A model generated the notes under the pieces. It did no database searches, had not been told where the DNA came from, and was given only the letters and a program-made list of their open reading frames with translations. A program made the position numbers and the translations under genes. Shown one piece after another: positions 36,001-47,300 of a stretch of DNA of 64,000 nt; position 1 is the first letter of the stretch, and every line of letters starts with the position of its first letter. The DNA is from Owenia fusiformis. Lineage: Eukaryota; Annelida; Polychaeta; Sabellida; Oweniidae. The stretch lies in assembly GCA_903813345.2 (NCBI GenBank), contig CAIIXF020000007.1, positions 813,730 through 877,729 of the forward strand, written 5' to 3'.

Positions 36001-38533
36001 TTTGACTTGTTTTTCATGTATTTTCAGTTTCTTTGGAGGATTCTCTCCATTTGGAGGATTTGGTGGACAACAGGAACAGGAGATTCCCAGGGGTGGTGAT
36101 GTCATAATGGACCTTGACGTTACCCTTGAAGAGTTATATACAGGAAACTTTGTTGAAGTGAGTTAAATTCTTTTGATTTCAGAATGTCACATGGGTAACA
36201 TTGACGATATATTGAAATTGATAAATAGAAAAAATTATTACACAAATCTGAATCTGAAATAACCCTAATGAAGCTAACTACGTGTACTACTAAATGTTGT
36301 ATTGTAATTGTTCAGAGCAATAGAATATGCTATCTTAAGCTATATTAAACAAGTGATTAAGTTAGTGTATGTATTCATTTATGAAACTTATGTTTTTACT
36401 CCTTGAGTGAAATCATTTAAATTGATATTATGTTTTGTAGGTTGTAAGATATAAGCCGGTGGCTAAACCTGCATCTGGAACACGAAAATGTAATTGCCGT
36501 CAAGAAATGCAGACAATACAGCTAGGTCCTGGTAGATTCCAAATGATGCAGAAAGAAGTCTGTGATGACTGCCCTAATGTCAAGTATGTATTATACAAGT
36601 CTAAAATCATATGTAGATAAAATAATCTTTTGGCTTTTGCAATGGTCATTTTTTATAAGACTCATTATCAAAGTCTTGTATCAAACCCTTGTAAAGCTCA
36701 TTTAGCGAAGTATATGTTGAGTTGGGGGGGAGTGTAGGGCTGAAGGCACTTTATGCAAGACTAACATTACTTCGTTTCACTCTTAAATTTTAAAACAAAA
36801 CATTTCAAATGACACTGACGTTAGTCAAGGAATGATTGAGTGAATCCATGTTTGACTGAAATGAAGTGGTGTGAATGGGAATGAGTCGGAAAGATCATGT
36901 TAAAGTGGCAATGAGTTTTGAATATTAAATTGCGTAAATCAAGTTAATTTCCTCTTGTATCTAGTCTCTAGTTTAGCACCGAAATTGAGATATTTTTGCA
37001 TATGTTTGGATTATTTCAGATTTGTGAATGAGGAGAAAGTGTTGGAGATAGAGATTGAACCTGGCATGAGAGATGGTCAGGAATATCCATTTGTCTCTGA
37101 AGGTGAACCACATATAGATGGCGAACCTGGTGATCTACGATTCCAGATCAAACAGTTACCGTAAGTTTCAATTTTTTTGAAAAGAAATAATAAAAATTCC
37201 GTGTTTCAGTTGACATTAAATTATATAGATTATTGTATGTCCGAATGACATTTGTTGGTAAAACATAGTGACTTTATTATTCAGCTGTTTAGTAATTGAA
37301 TTTATGCGCATACCAGACTAACTTCATTACAAAAGTCATGCATGGTATTAATATAAATGTCAATTAAACATAAACATTTATACATTTAAATGTATTGTAG
37401 ATATAATAGACATTATTGAAGAACATTTTATTTGATGTGTCCATAAATAATAATTTTAAAGTTGTAAATAAATTAAATGGAAATGGTAATTTATATTTCA
37501 GGCATAAAAAGTTTGAAAGAAGAGGCGATGATCTGTACACTAACGTAACAATCAGTTTACAAGATGCTCTCACTGGCTTTGATATGAAAATAAAACATTT
37601 AGATGGACATAAAGTGAGTCTTTGTTGTTATGTTATTTCCAAGTTAAACATTCTGTTTCATTGATTTAACTGCACTGTATTAGAGAATAATGGTATGGTA
37701 CCATTAGACCGTGATTTAAAATATGTTCTCAAATGCATTTTCATAATTAAACTCTCTCTCATGTCTCTTTTATTCTGATATTGTTTTTGTTTCAGGTACA
37801 CATAGTTAGAGAAAAAATAACTTGGCCTGGTGCCAGAATTCGCAAGAAGTCTGAAGGAATGCCTAATTTTGAAAATAATAATGTAAAAGGCACACTTATA
37901 ATAACATTTGATATAGACTTTCCTAAAGGAGAACTTAGTGATGAAGATAAAGAAGGTGGGTGTATATTTAATACTACATGTAGTAAATGAAGTGGATATG
38001 ATTTTTATGTCATTCCCACAAGTGGTGACATTTTTATAGTTTCCAATTTTTGTGGCGGCAGTTGGTGTTTGGCATTCAGTGTCTGTAATAAATGGGAGGT
38101 GGTAACATTTTGCATGTTAATGCCTTGTTATCTGTTGCAAACATCTGAATCCTGAAACATGCAATATGTAGATAATGTAATGTCCAATTGTAACCATCTT
38201 GAAGAATTGATTTCAATGACAGTTCACATACATAAATCATTTATCCTGCTCTGGTAATTTGAAAATTATCAGTTTAGTTAAAAATTTGAAAAATGGTCAG
38301 TTTGGATATTCTAACCACTTTTTGCCCTTTTTTAGTCAGGAAATCCTTCAGGAAATGGTGAATTTTATGTCATTTCTTTAAAGCTGGTTCTTGGCTTTAA
38401 TTCATGCAACCAATCTATGTAATAATACATTGTAATTAGTTTCAAAGTCAAGTTTGTTTGTTTTTCAGGTTTAAAAAAAATATTGGATCAATCCACGAAA
38501 ACAACAGTATACAATGGACTGAGAGGCTACTAA
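30079..38533 (+). CDS. DNAJB11: DNAJB11 (ERdj3), ER-lumen HSP40 co-chaperone, 9 coding exons, 356 aa
   Basis: Co-chaperone that binds unfolded secretory proteins and stimulates the ATPase of BiP/HSPA5. Coding exons: 30079-30149, 35336-35492, 35746-35837, 36028-36157, 36441-36583, 37020-37160, 37502-37613, 37796-37955, 38469-38533. All have AG/GT borders and phases are consistent. Exon 1 encodes a hydrophobic signal peptide ([17 protein letters not shown]). The J domain follows at about residues 25-90 with HPD at 54-56, then a Gly/Phe segment ([13 protein letters not shown]). The substrate-binding domain has the family's Cys pattern CNC (167-169) and CDDC (191-194). The C terminus is VYNGLRGY, with no KDEL, as in the family. 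Length is nearly the same as human (358 aa). Intron 1 is 5.2 kb and stuffed with nested MITEs. An AATAAA lies only 19 bp past the stop (38552) and another at 40745. Confidence 0.97.
30465..30498. repeat. 34-bp segment shared exactly with 62270-62303
   Basis: A TGTCTATGTCTATGTC stretch followed by AATAATCTGCAAAAGGCT occurs identically at 62270-62303. It is too long to be chance and probably marks the edge of a dispersed repeat. Both copies lie a few hundred bases downstream of a first coding exon (DNAJB11 here, the 62.0-kb gene there). Confidence 0.6.
30566..30638. repeat. inverted copy of the end and flank of the 30787 element
   Basis: These 73 bases are the reverse complement of 30773-30840. 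They include the target-flank sequence GTGAATAGTGCATGC as well as the element terminus GGTAGGATACGATAA. With the neighbouring copy they form a palindrome around a spacer of about 130 bp. Confidence 0.65.
30787..31981. mobile_element. foldback element, 1195 bp, long terminal inverted repeats, 8-bp target duplication
   Basis: Arms of about 210-220 bp (30787-31003 and 31775-31981) are near-perfect reverse complements beginning TTATCGYATCCTAC. The flanks are the direct repeat CTATTCAC (30779-30786 and 31982-31989). The 8-bp duplication suggests hAT-type transposition, though the terminus is not the classical TAGNG/CAGNG. Nested within it is the element at 31031-31659. No coding capacity is visible. 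It lies in DNAJB11 intron 1. Confidence 0.8.
31031..31659. mobile_element. nested hAT-like MITE, 629 bp, perfect 8-bp target duplication
   Basis: Begins TAGTGGTGGGACTCG and ends ...GTTGCTCCACTA. Both sides carry CTTATTTC (31023-31030 and 31660-31667). Subterminal ACTCG/CGAGT motifs occur in inverted orientation at both ends (CCTACTCGAGTAG left, CGAGTAGTATTCGAGTC right). It was inserted into the loop of the 30787-31981 element, so it is the younger of the two. Confidence 0.82.
32699..32780. repeat. truncated AGGCCTGTAGCCAGGATTT poly-G repeat
   Basis: Starts like the foldback at 2988 (TAGGCCTGTAGCCAG), then carries two G runs of 10 or more separated by a TTCAGTTTTCAAAAATT-type spacer. The matching inverted right end is absent, so this is a partial copy. 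Confidence 0.6.
32796..32812. repeat. 17-bp perfect hairpin
   Basis: TCCCGCTCCGAGCGGGA is a GC-rich palindrome in AT-rich surroundings directly after the poly-G repeat. No run of T follows, and I assign no function. Confidence 0.4.
32930..33180. repeat. dispersed repeat, copy 1 (AAAACTGGACATGAATATTC ... CTCATATAGGATAATCTCT)
   Basis: The sequence runs from AAAACTGGACAT through GGTTCAGGATATT, CCAATATAATATAT and CTCGGG to CTGAACCTCATATAGG. It recurs in the same order at 40945-41175. The ends TATCCTATAGTCGGTTCAGGATATT and AATATTCTGAACCTCATATAGGATAA are themselves inverted, so part of it folds back. Confidence 0.65.
33240..33480. promoter_or_regulatory. promoter-like cluster inside DNAJB11 intron 1
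   Basis: Within about 240 bp of higher GC content there are CCAAT-type boxes near 33310, 33371 and 33453, a perfect cAMP-response palindrome TGACGTCA near 33394, and a TATATAG box near 33415, correctly spaced upstream of CGTCGG sequence. This resembles a core promoter pointing rightwards. It lies in a 5.2-kb intron, so it could be an alternative promoter, an unannotated transcript or part of a repeat. A protein made from exon 2 onward would lack the signal peptide. Confidence 0.35.
34285..34679. mobile_element. Tc1/mariner-like palindromic MITE, 395 bp
   Basis: Begins CAGTAAAATTTTAAATGTTT and ends AAACATTTGAAATTTTACTG, with TA on both sides. The arms extend into TAGAAACAT...ACTTTTG. The centre (GGCCTCTTATATTTTGATG ... 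TTAACATGGCTGAAAC) is shared with 28662-29082, although the outer ends differ. No coding sequence. DNAJB11 intron 1. Confidence 0.72.
34685..34916. repeat. foldback repeat, about 230 bp
   Basis: TGAGCAATAAATAAATGAGTA at the left is matched by TACTCATTTATTTATTGCTCA at the right. It directly abuts the right end of the 34285 element. The interior has no recognisable content. Confidence 0.6.
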
Positions 38534-40392
38534 CACCAGTGAACTTAGGAGAATAAATTATCAACCCTTTTAACAGCTAAATTATGCAATACCACCTCAG
38601 CCTTGGACTTGGATTTTATAATTTACTGCAACAGCTGTGACACAAGATTACAACATAGGAGATACTTAAACTGATGAAAAACCCAATGCAGAATTCACAG
38701 GTGTATATATCATCAATCACCTCATATCTATGATGTTATAATTAACAATAGATTGCTAGATCAATTGTTTTGTGAGGTTTTAAATGAATTCAAAGGCTGT
38801 TATATGCATGGTAGCTGTGTTTGCTCAGGAATTATGGAGTATTATATACATAGTACTTTTTAGTATTTTATGTATTGTACTTCATGTATTGTATGTTTAA
38901 TACTTTGAGTATTCTATGCATAATATTACCATTTTTCCAAATATTCTATGTTCTAAACTGTAATACATAAAATACTTGATATGTCATTTTATGTACTATC
39001 ATTGTAATTTTAAAGTATTCTGTACTCAATTTCAAAAAATTATTGTTATTGTTACTAAGAGATCAGCCAAAGAGCATTCAAAATGGACTATAAAAAGTAA
39101 GGACACTTTAGAACAGGTATTCAAAAGGTACTAAAAATAAATTGTGTTATCTTTTAACTACATGTATCATGAAACATCCTGGCTAAGTCAAGCTGCAAGT
39201 ATTCTTAACTAAATTGAATATTCTAGTTTTATTTTAAAATATTGCCTTAGTATTGCGACAAGTCTCCATCTATTTCATCAGTTGTGTGAGAAATATGCAG
39301 TGGGAGGAACATTAGAGCTTGATGGAATATGTATATTTTCTGAAACATAGATGTAGATTTTCAGATTTTATGTTGTGATTAACTTTTTGATTCAGTATTT
39401 TCCCCTTCACTGCTTCCACACTCAAGGATAACATAACTTTGTTTCTTCATTTATATTGTTGGACATTTAATACTTGCACATAAAAGCTTACATATATAAA
39501 GTGGAGATTCACATTGGACCAATGTTACCAATGTTGTACTTTACAATTTGTAATTCTTGGCTCATCTTCTTCATGTCGTGATTGATATCTGAAATTCATG
39601 GTTAATCTGAAACATAATACCAAATCCTATGCTAAGGGCTGATGTGCGAGTTACTCCACCTCAGTGAGATTCATAGTATTTATTTTACTTAAAAATACTC
39701 ATCAAAAATGGCATCTGACAATTGAAGTGCTTTATCCAAGGTTTAATTGAGGTATTATTTTACTATTTCACTTTACGACTCGGAATATACATGCATGACT
39801 ATCATACATTTAGCTTTAGATTTTGTTACTGTGTACAGGTGTAAATTTGTTAATAAACCCACCAAAGTTATCACTTTGGACACGCAAGATGTTCTGCTCA
39901 TCATTCAACCTACAGATAGTAGTCACTAGCCAGTGATCTTCCTGGTGTTGACAAATACAGTTTGCTGTACCAATGTTGAAAATTACCTTCCAACCTGTTG
40001 GAAATGTGTTTGCGCTCTGACTGGCATAGCCAGGAAAAATAATGAGGCGAAAAATAATTCCAACCTGTTCAAAAAGGGATGAGGCAAGCACCTCCTTGGC
40101 TTCACTACATTTCCATTATTTAGATTAAAAAAAATTTGCCAGTATGTAACTCAAGACAGAAATACGAATGTAAATTATGATGGCAATAGAAAAACACGAT
40201 GATAACCCTTTACATGATGAGATTATGCATAATTGAATTAAAAATTGATGACTTAGGATTAAAAATTGATAAAAATTATACAATTAATATAGAACTCAAC
40301 ATTGATAGAGGGATATTTATCAAAGGACTGTAAAAAGGTCGTCTGCCTTATCCTGGCTACGCTAAAAAATATTGAGCTTTGACAAGAACAGG

Positions 40393-40450
40393 TAAAATGA
40401 GAACCACCTGTTTAGATAAAATAAAATGAGAACCACCTGTTTAGAAAAAA
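40393..40450. repeat. two-copy tandem duplication
   Basis: AAAATGAGAACCACCTGTTT occurs twice, about 31 bp apart, joined by AGATAAAAT. A recent short tandem duplication, with no other copies nearby. Confidence 0.7.
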
Positions 40451-40944
40451 CTGGGCACAACACTCGTATTTTAATTCATTCATAATCATTTCAGATAAAC
40501 TTACTCTTGTTCCATTTTACTAGAATCAACATTCCGTGAAAAATAGATGTTTGTGTTGAATAATATATATATTCACACATTTAGGTCTCAACTCATAAAC
40601 ACACATTTTGAATTCATAAGATTTGTCAATGAATAAGAAATCGATTACCATGAATTGTATATTTATTATCATGTTCATTCACTGAGATTTATTTAACAAA
40701 TGTAAAGACTTACATTTTGTGGTGTGTACTTTGTGTATAAATGAAATAAAGACTATGGTTTGTATAAAATATTAACATTTATATTTGTGAACTATATAAT
40801 AATATAATGCACAGAGTAATTTAATGCTTGTATTATGGTTGACTTATTATATAGGGAGGCCATCTTATCTTAAATTATGGTTAGTGAGACTGCTCTTATG
40901 ATATTGCCATAGTAACATTGTTTATACGTCATAATCGCTGTTCG

Positions 40945-41175
40945 CGTACAAAACTGGACATTGATATTCTAAAATATTTCCATGGTTGATTTGAAATTTT
41001 CTGAACTTTGGACAACTGAACAATGTAAACCAAGTGATCAAGATTGGTATGGGATAAACAGATCATCCTATTGTCGGTTCAGGATATTTGGATTATCCCT
41101 TGGCCAATATAACATATCTACCCTCGGGGCTCGGGATATCCCAATATTCTGAACCTCATATAGGATAATCTCTAA
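40945..41175. repeat. dispersed repeat, copy 2 of the 32930 family
   Basis: Matches 32930-33180 in order: AAAACTGGACATTGATATTC, ACAATGTAAACCAAGTGATC, GTCGGTTCAGGATATT, CCAATATAACATAT, CTGAACCTCATATAGGATAA. A third partial piece with CTATATGAAG and GGCCAATATAATATATG lies near 41895-41960 inside TYW5 intron 4. Confidence 0.65.
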
Positions 41176-41324
41176 GTACTGAAGTAATGCAGGTTAAATA
41201 GGAATCATGATCTGAGATACCAGGCCTTGATGAATGTTTATCAAATGAAATAAAACGAGACACTAAACGAAATAAAACTTCCCATTCTTTGAATACATGT
41301 ACAACCATCCTTACAAATGATTTG

Positions 41325-44300
41325 TCAAGTATCCTCGCTTCTTAAAGATTTCAAACAAGTGTCACCTTTTCCACAAATGTCATTACAAGTGTCTTCACTA
41401 CAAGTTACAATCTTGCATCCAGTGTCAATTTTATTGCAGTCCCCGGGACTACAACTGCCATCTTTACTGGTATCCGATTCACTGACTTTCTCCTTACTAT
41501 ATGCTTTATTTTGAATCCTAGACACCATCCTCCTTGCGTAAAAGTCTCGATAATCATCGGGAAGATCTTTCAAAAGTTTCAACGCATTGTCAAGTTTCTG
41601 AATTGCACGGGTGGCAACCACTGGATCCTTGTTGCCATATGTATCTTTGCTGTCGTAGCAACTATTGTCAAGGTGTTTCCAAAATACATTGACTGCTATA
41701 CCATAGTCCAGGGATATCACATTGTGGAACCAAAGGGCTGTAAATGAGAAGATTCCAAAAAATTAATCATGCAACAAATGAATTAAAATAAAAAAATAAA
41801 AACTCTGAAGGTAGGCAGGATAGAATTGGGCTGGTGAAGTCATAACATCAGGCTTCAGGGAGCATATCAAGCCAAAAAGCATGTGTATAAAGATTATCCT
41901 ATATGAAGTTAAGGATACTAGGATTATCCCGAGGCCAATATAATATATGCTGGAGGTTCCTATTACACTGCATAATAATATATATGTCTGCTAAGCCAGA
42001 ATGTGAAGGGATATCTTGCCTGCTGGTGAAATTATGGAAAGAAAGTTATTCCACTTTGCTTGCCTTTCAATAAAACCCAATGTTTTTGCAATATTATATT
42101 TCAGATCTTTATTGACAACATGTTCTCACCTGGAATGAAGAGTATATCTCCAGGTTCCAGCACACACTCATAGCGTGTGGCCTTGCAGAACTCAGGATAC
42201 TTTTCTAGATCTGGTTTGTCAATATCAAGGACCTCTGATTTGTCACCATTTAGATAAAGATAGGTGGCGTCCCTGGGACTGAAGAGAACTACACGCTTGC
42301 GTCCTTTAATCTGAATCAGCATGTTATCCATCACCTGAAGGAAAAGTTATAGCAAGAATTGGAAGATATGAATTTAAAATTCATTTTCAATACAAAATAT
42401 CATACTTTCCTCACTCAACTTAAAGTGTATGAGAAAAATAGCAATGTTGACCATTGTTAACTTCAGACAATCTTTTAGCCATTAGATTACATAGAAATCA
42501 AGAAACTAGTGCTTCCAAAATATTCAGTTAAGATTTGTATTGTGCAAATACTTTGAAAATCGTTTTATTAATATTTTAATTACTAGTCTATAGGAACAAA
42601 AGTAAAACAATTTATGAAGGGATATAGCATACTTTAGATGTTGTATTACAAAATGTAAAGGCCTTATGCTAAGTTTGAGAATATGTTTTTATTATTCATT
42701 TACTATTTTGGATGAATGCTATGCATTGGTTTGAATTATCACTTAGTTAAAGATATATGTGACCTCTAAAATTTAGTTTTAAGTAAAGTCATGATTTTTC
42801 GAACAAAAATACCTTCAAAAATCACTTTTTGAAATTAAACAAGTTTCACATATTTTGATAACATTGGGTTATATAATAGTTAATAAGCCAAATTAAGTGG
42901 TTTAAACTTTACACAGGGCCTATACACTAGTGATCCACTCGATTACGCTGGTTACCAAAACGATTTGTTTTGGTAACAAAATGTCGGAACATCGAAGGTA
43001 CGAGTTTTCTTTTTTTCTTATTTCACACGTTGTAGGCAGAATTCCCAATAGTACACGGAATTCATGTTTCTTATAATTTTTGATGGAACAAATCATGAAA
43101 CTTTGTGGGGTGGTTCTGTATGGTATTTCAAGCAATTTTAGTTGCCTGTACGAAGATGTACAAGCCTCATTTTGGAAAAATGTCATGTTATACCCCTCAG
43201 CCATTTTAGGGGAGGGGGTCAAAAATGAAAAAAATCATAGCTATCCAAATTTTTAGATATTAGGCCATTTTATAATAAATTTGATGATTACAAAGAATAC
43301 GTCACATTCAAAAAAATTATTTGAGCTGAATTTAACTTAAAAGTCTCTTTTTAACCCTTTGACAACCAATATTTTGAAATGTCTAATAGACAAACGCTTT
43401 CTAAAAGGATCAACATTTTTTTAATTCCTTGATATTTTTTACTGTAAAAAATCACAGATGATTTGGAGGCTATTCCTAATACCCATGCAAAATCATGATA
43501 AAAAAATATTAAGTATGAATAGAATAAAAAATTCTTTAGCACACTGGTGCTTCTTCCAGGATTGAAAGGGGTACCATTGAAAATTGATAAAATCTAGCAA
43601 GTCATATATCTAAGCATATCACCAATATTCAAATTGACTTAAGATCCATTTAGGGTACCTCAAGACATGCAAAATTTGATTGTTGATATTTTATGAATCA
43701 CTTTCAAAAGTGCTGATTCGGCACATTTTAACATTTCTGAGTCTGAGTTTGACATTATGTTGAGAACTGTCCAATGGTTCACTTGACAAAAGAGCAATAG
43801 TTTTAGCTTATACATCATATGACATTAGAAGAATTATTGACTAAATACTAAAGTTTCACTAAAATATTGTCATCCATATAAAAGAATATGCAATTGCATA
43901 GATGAATTAGAAAAACACACAGAAAGTATCACAACAGGCTTCAGACATTCACAAGTTGGATTTGGGCTATTTCTGAGGTTTTAAACAGGAGCATATGTTA
44001 GACCAATGCATTAACTCCAGGATAAGCACTCATAGAGATGATAAAAAGATTTGAACTTGAGACAGGGAAGGTGCAAACATCCCACCAACATGTTTTTTCA
44101 ATGTTTGATGTATCATTTTACAGGTTGTCCCAAAAGTCCCCCCCCCCCCTAGGCAGACATATACCAGTGTCATCATAGTATGTCATATATCATTTTAAAG
44201 CTCATCCAAAGTTACATTGAATTGCCAAGAATTATGATTCAACTCTCAAATGGGAAAAAGTGACAGTCATTTTAAAATTTAGTGTTTGGCCAAAATAAAG

Positions 44301-47300
44301 TTCAATTTCACACCCCATTACAAGTCAATGAGTCCTCCCTTGGTCATGTTATCAGCAGCAATTCATTTCAGATAGGACCATAAAAGCTCTACAGGGTGTG
44401 GAATTTTGCAATCCTCTTAAAATCTTTTAAGGCACTTTTGAAGAGTTTCCTTGGAGTATCAACCCTCACCGTCTCTTTTTCCAACTCAATATCCATCCAA
44501 CCCGAAAAGAATTGCTGCTGTTAAGATGGCCCTGGAGGACACATTGACTAGTGATTTGGTGTTAAATTGAATTTAATTTTGGCCAAACACTAAAATTTTT
44601 TTCACATTTGAGAGTTGAACCATGATACTTGCCGAATCAATGTAACTTTGGATAAATGATATGATACATACTATGAAGACAATGGAATATGTCTGCCTAG
44701 GGGGGATACTTTCGGGACACCCTGTATGTTATGTTTTGAGACAGAGTTAACTCTTTAAAGGAAAAATGCATTCCTTTGGGATAAAGTGGAAAACAATATT
44801 TCCCATGGTATTTTCCCATATCCCATAGGGAAAACTCATGCAATCCATTGTTGTCAGCTTAATTTTGGTCACCCACAATTGACATCTTTAAAACCCCTGA
44901 TAGAATGCATTTTTTCTTTTAAGAGGATAACTGAGTCCCAAAACGCAACATATTGATGAAACAAACATTAAAAAACAGGTGCGGAAAGGACTGAAAAGCA
45001 GACAAATCTCAGGCGAAATATGTTGATGGTGTGTTTGCAACTTTCCTGTCTCAAACTCCACTCTTGGTTTTGAGGGATAAGTATAAAAGCATTGGATATA
45101 GCTTGTTGGGGGGGGGATGGCCTGACTTTTTTCTGATAATGGTGCTTAGATCTAAGTTGTGTCCTGATTTTTGATTGCTAAATAGGACTACTTCAAATGA
45201 CCAAATGGTATGAATGTGGGGTGTGTCACCCATGAAAATCTTCACAGAACCAATTAATTTTTGATCCTCTATTAATAGAAGCTATTGATTTGATGTTTAC
45301 CTTGTATAATCATACTGGGATTCATTGAAATTATGATTTACATTTTGTTTTGTTTATTCAGGCAATGGGATTACATACTAGAATAATCTAAAGTGATAAT
45401 AACACACCTTGGATGCAATTATGCTGGCCTTTCTCTCCTGTTACTATGTGCTGTGTCACCTGTGAATATCTTCACATCACTAGTCAAAAGTCTCCAAATA
45501 TTTGTTAAACGAGCAGTCACACCTTTGAATGATAATTTTATGAATGATAATTTTACGACTGTTATTGAGGTCATTTTTTGGTCTCATATTTCTTATCAAG
45601 TTCTCCATTCTGTATAACCCTATAAAGTGTCAAAGAGAAAGGACCAATTGTTCCAGAACCCAGCAGAAAAAAGAAGAAATTTAAGTATAGACCAGTCATA
45701 AGGAAAACAAACCCCAACTATCCAATACCATAATCCAACGTGAATGGGAAACAATGTCTAATGCCCCTCATCCCTACCATAAAAATTTTACAGTTCAGGC
45801 TATTTAAAAGAGCATATTCTTTTTCACTGCCTATTATCACTGACTCTTTTTGAAGCACTTAGTATTCTTTTGGCAGGAATTCCATCTCAATCAGCTTTAA
45901 CACCTATTGTTATTGTTACTGTTATGATTTTTGATTTCAAATGTTCAAGGATAAGCAGCAAGATTGTTTAAATATCAGCAGAAGATGTTATTTGCTCATC
46001 TGAACCCCATCACCTTTACTTATCTCATATAGAGCAAGTTAAACCTTAATTTGTCTTTTTTATACCCTCTCAAGGTTTTTGGGGTATTTCGCAATAACTT
46101 TGCAACCAGAGGAGCTTTTTTCATTCTGACTTCAGTTCTACATAGTTTAATCAATTACCTTTTAGAATATGTATGCATTATTTATCATGAATGCAAGAAA
46201 ATATGTGAAAACCTTATCATAAGGGTACAGGTGTTTTAGCATTTTGTATCATTTCGTAGCATTTAGTATATAACCCTGTATGAATTTAATATCTTTTGGT
46301 GATAGTGATGTTCTGTGGTCTCAGGTAGCACAAAAGTCATCATGCGATTTACATTTGGTTTGTTTTATCTGAAAGAAATTGGATTAATTGAGGATAAGAT
46401 GGAATTTCCTGTTGATAGAATGATTATTTCTGATATAATTATTAATTATTGCAAAGAATGAACTATGGGGACCTCAAAAACCATTTAAGGGTTAATAGTG
46501 TGTAATAATAAAATCTACATATTATAATACCATGTGTAGTTTATAGGTGCTCTTCAAACAATTAACTATATTGCCATGTAAAATGTCACTACCACTTGTG
46601 ATGACATATTGTTAAAATCTTTAATATTTTTGTGGGTGGTGTTCAGTGGTTGGTGTTTGGCAGTTGTTAATCTGGGGTCCCAGTAGGGCTCTAATCAATT
46701 ATTGAAAAAAACTTCACAAAGTTTGTTTAGAATTATATCTAATACTTTCAATGTCACAAAGTGTTTATAGATGTGCTTTGTTATCAAATGTGCTTAATGG
46801 ATATACATTACTTGTTTGTAAACACCACAATAAGTATAAATTATTACTGGGCCTCTAGGAAGACCAGTTTTGTACAGATAGAGCTACTCAGAATAAATAT
46901 AGTTTTCAAATCAAATCAAATAAGATAAGCATTTTAATAAAAGCAATGAAGCAAAATGTGAACCTTTTCTACCAATTGCATTTTCTTGTATATGGATAAA
47001 GATATTTCATTGTAAGTTAAAGATCTGTTACATCTTTTTCCAGCAACATAAAATGTAAAAATCAAAATATTTGCTCAATCTACAATTGTGCTATTGAATA
47101 GTTTCTAACAAGATTTCGAACTTTGACACTGATATTGTAATGATATCCAGTTTCTGGTATCATCTTGCTAACTGCCTTTGAGGTATTATGTTACTTGTAC
47201 ATGTGTGGGATTACAAATATACAACTTGGTCTTCTAAAGCTAGAACATGTACTGTCCAGATCATTACATGGTACTGCGTGGTGAAATATTTAATAATACA

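Larger units (their letters stand above)
38534..41324. other. convergent intergenic region between DNAJB11 and TYW5
   Basis: Both genes end here, tail to tail, 2.8 kb apart, so 3'UTRs of both strands probably occupy much of it. Plus-strand AATAAA signals occur at 38552 and 40745. Minus-strand equivalents (TTTATT on the plus strand) occur near 40668 and 40690. A dispersed repeat copy lies at 40945-41175. No supportable exon is visible. Confidence 0.5.

Noticed and set aside
43351-43542. Coding exon in TYW5 intron 3
   Set aside because: Low-complexity AT-rich frame inside the foldback arm, without splice sites or homology.
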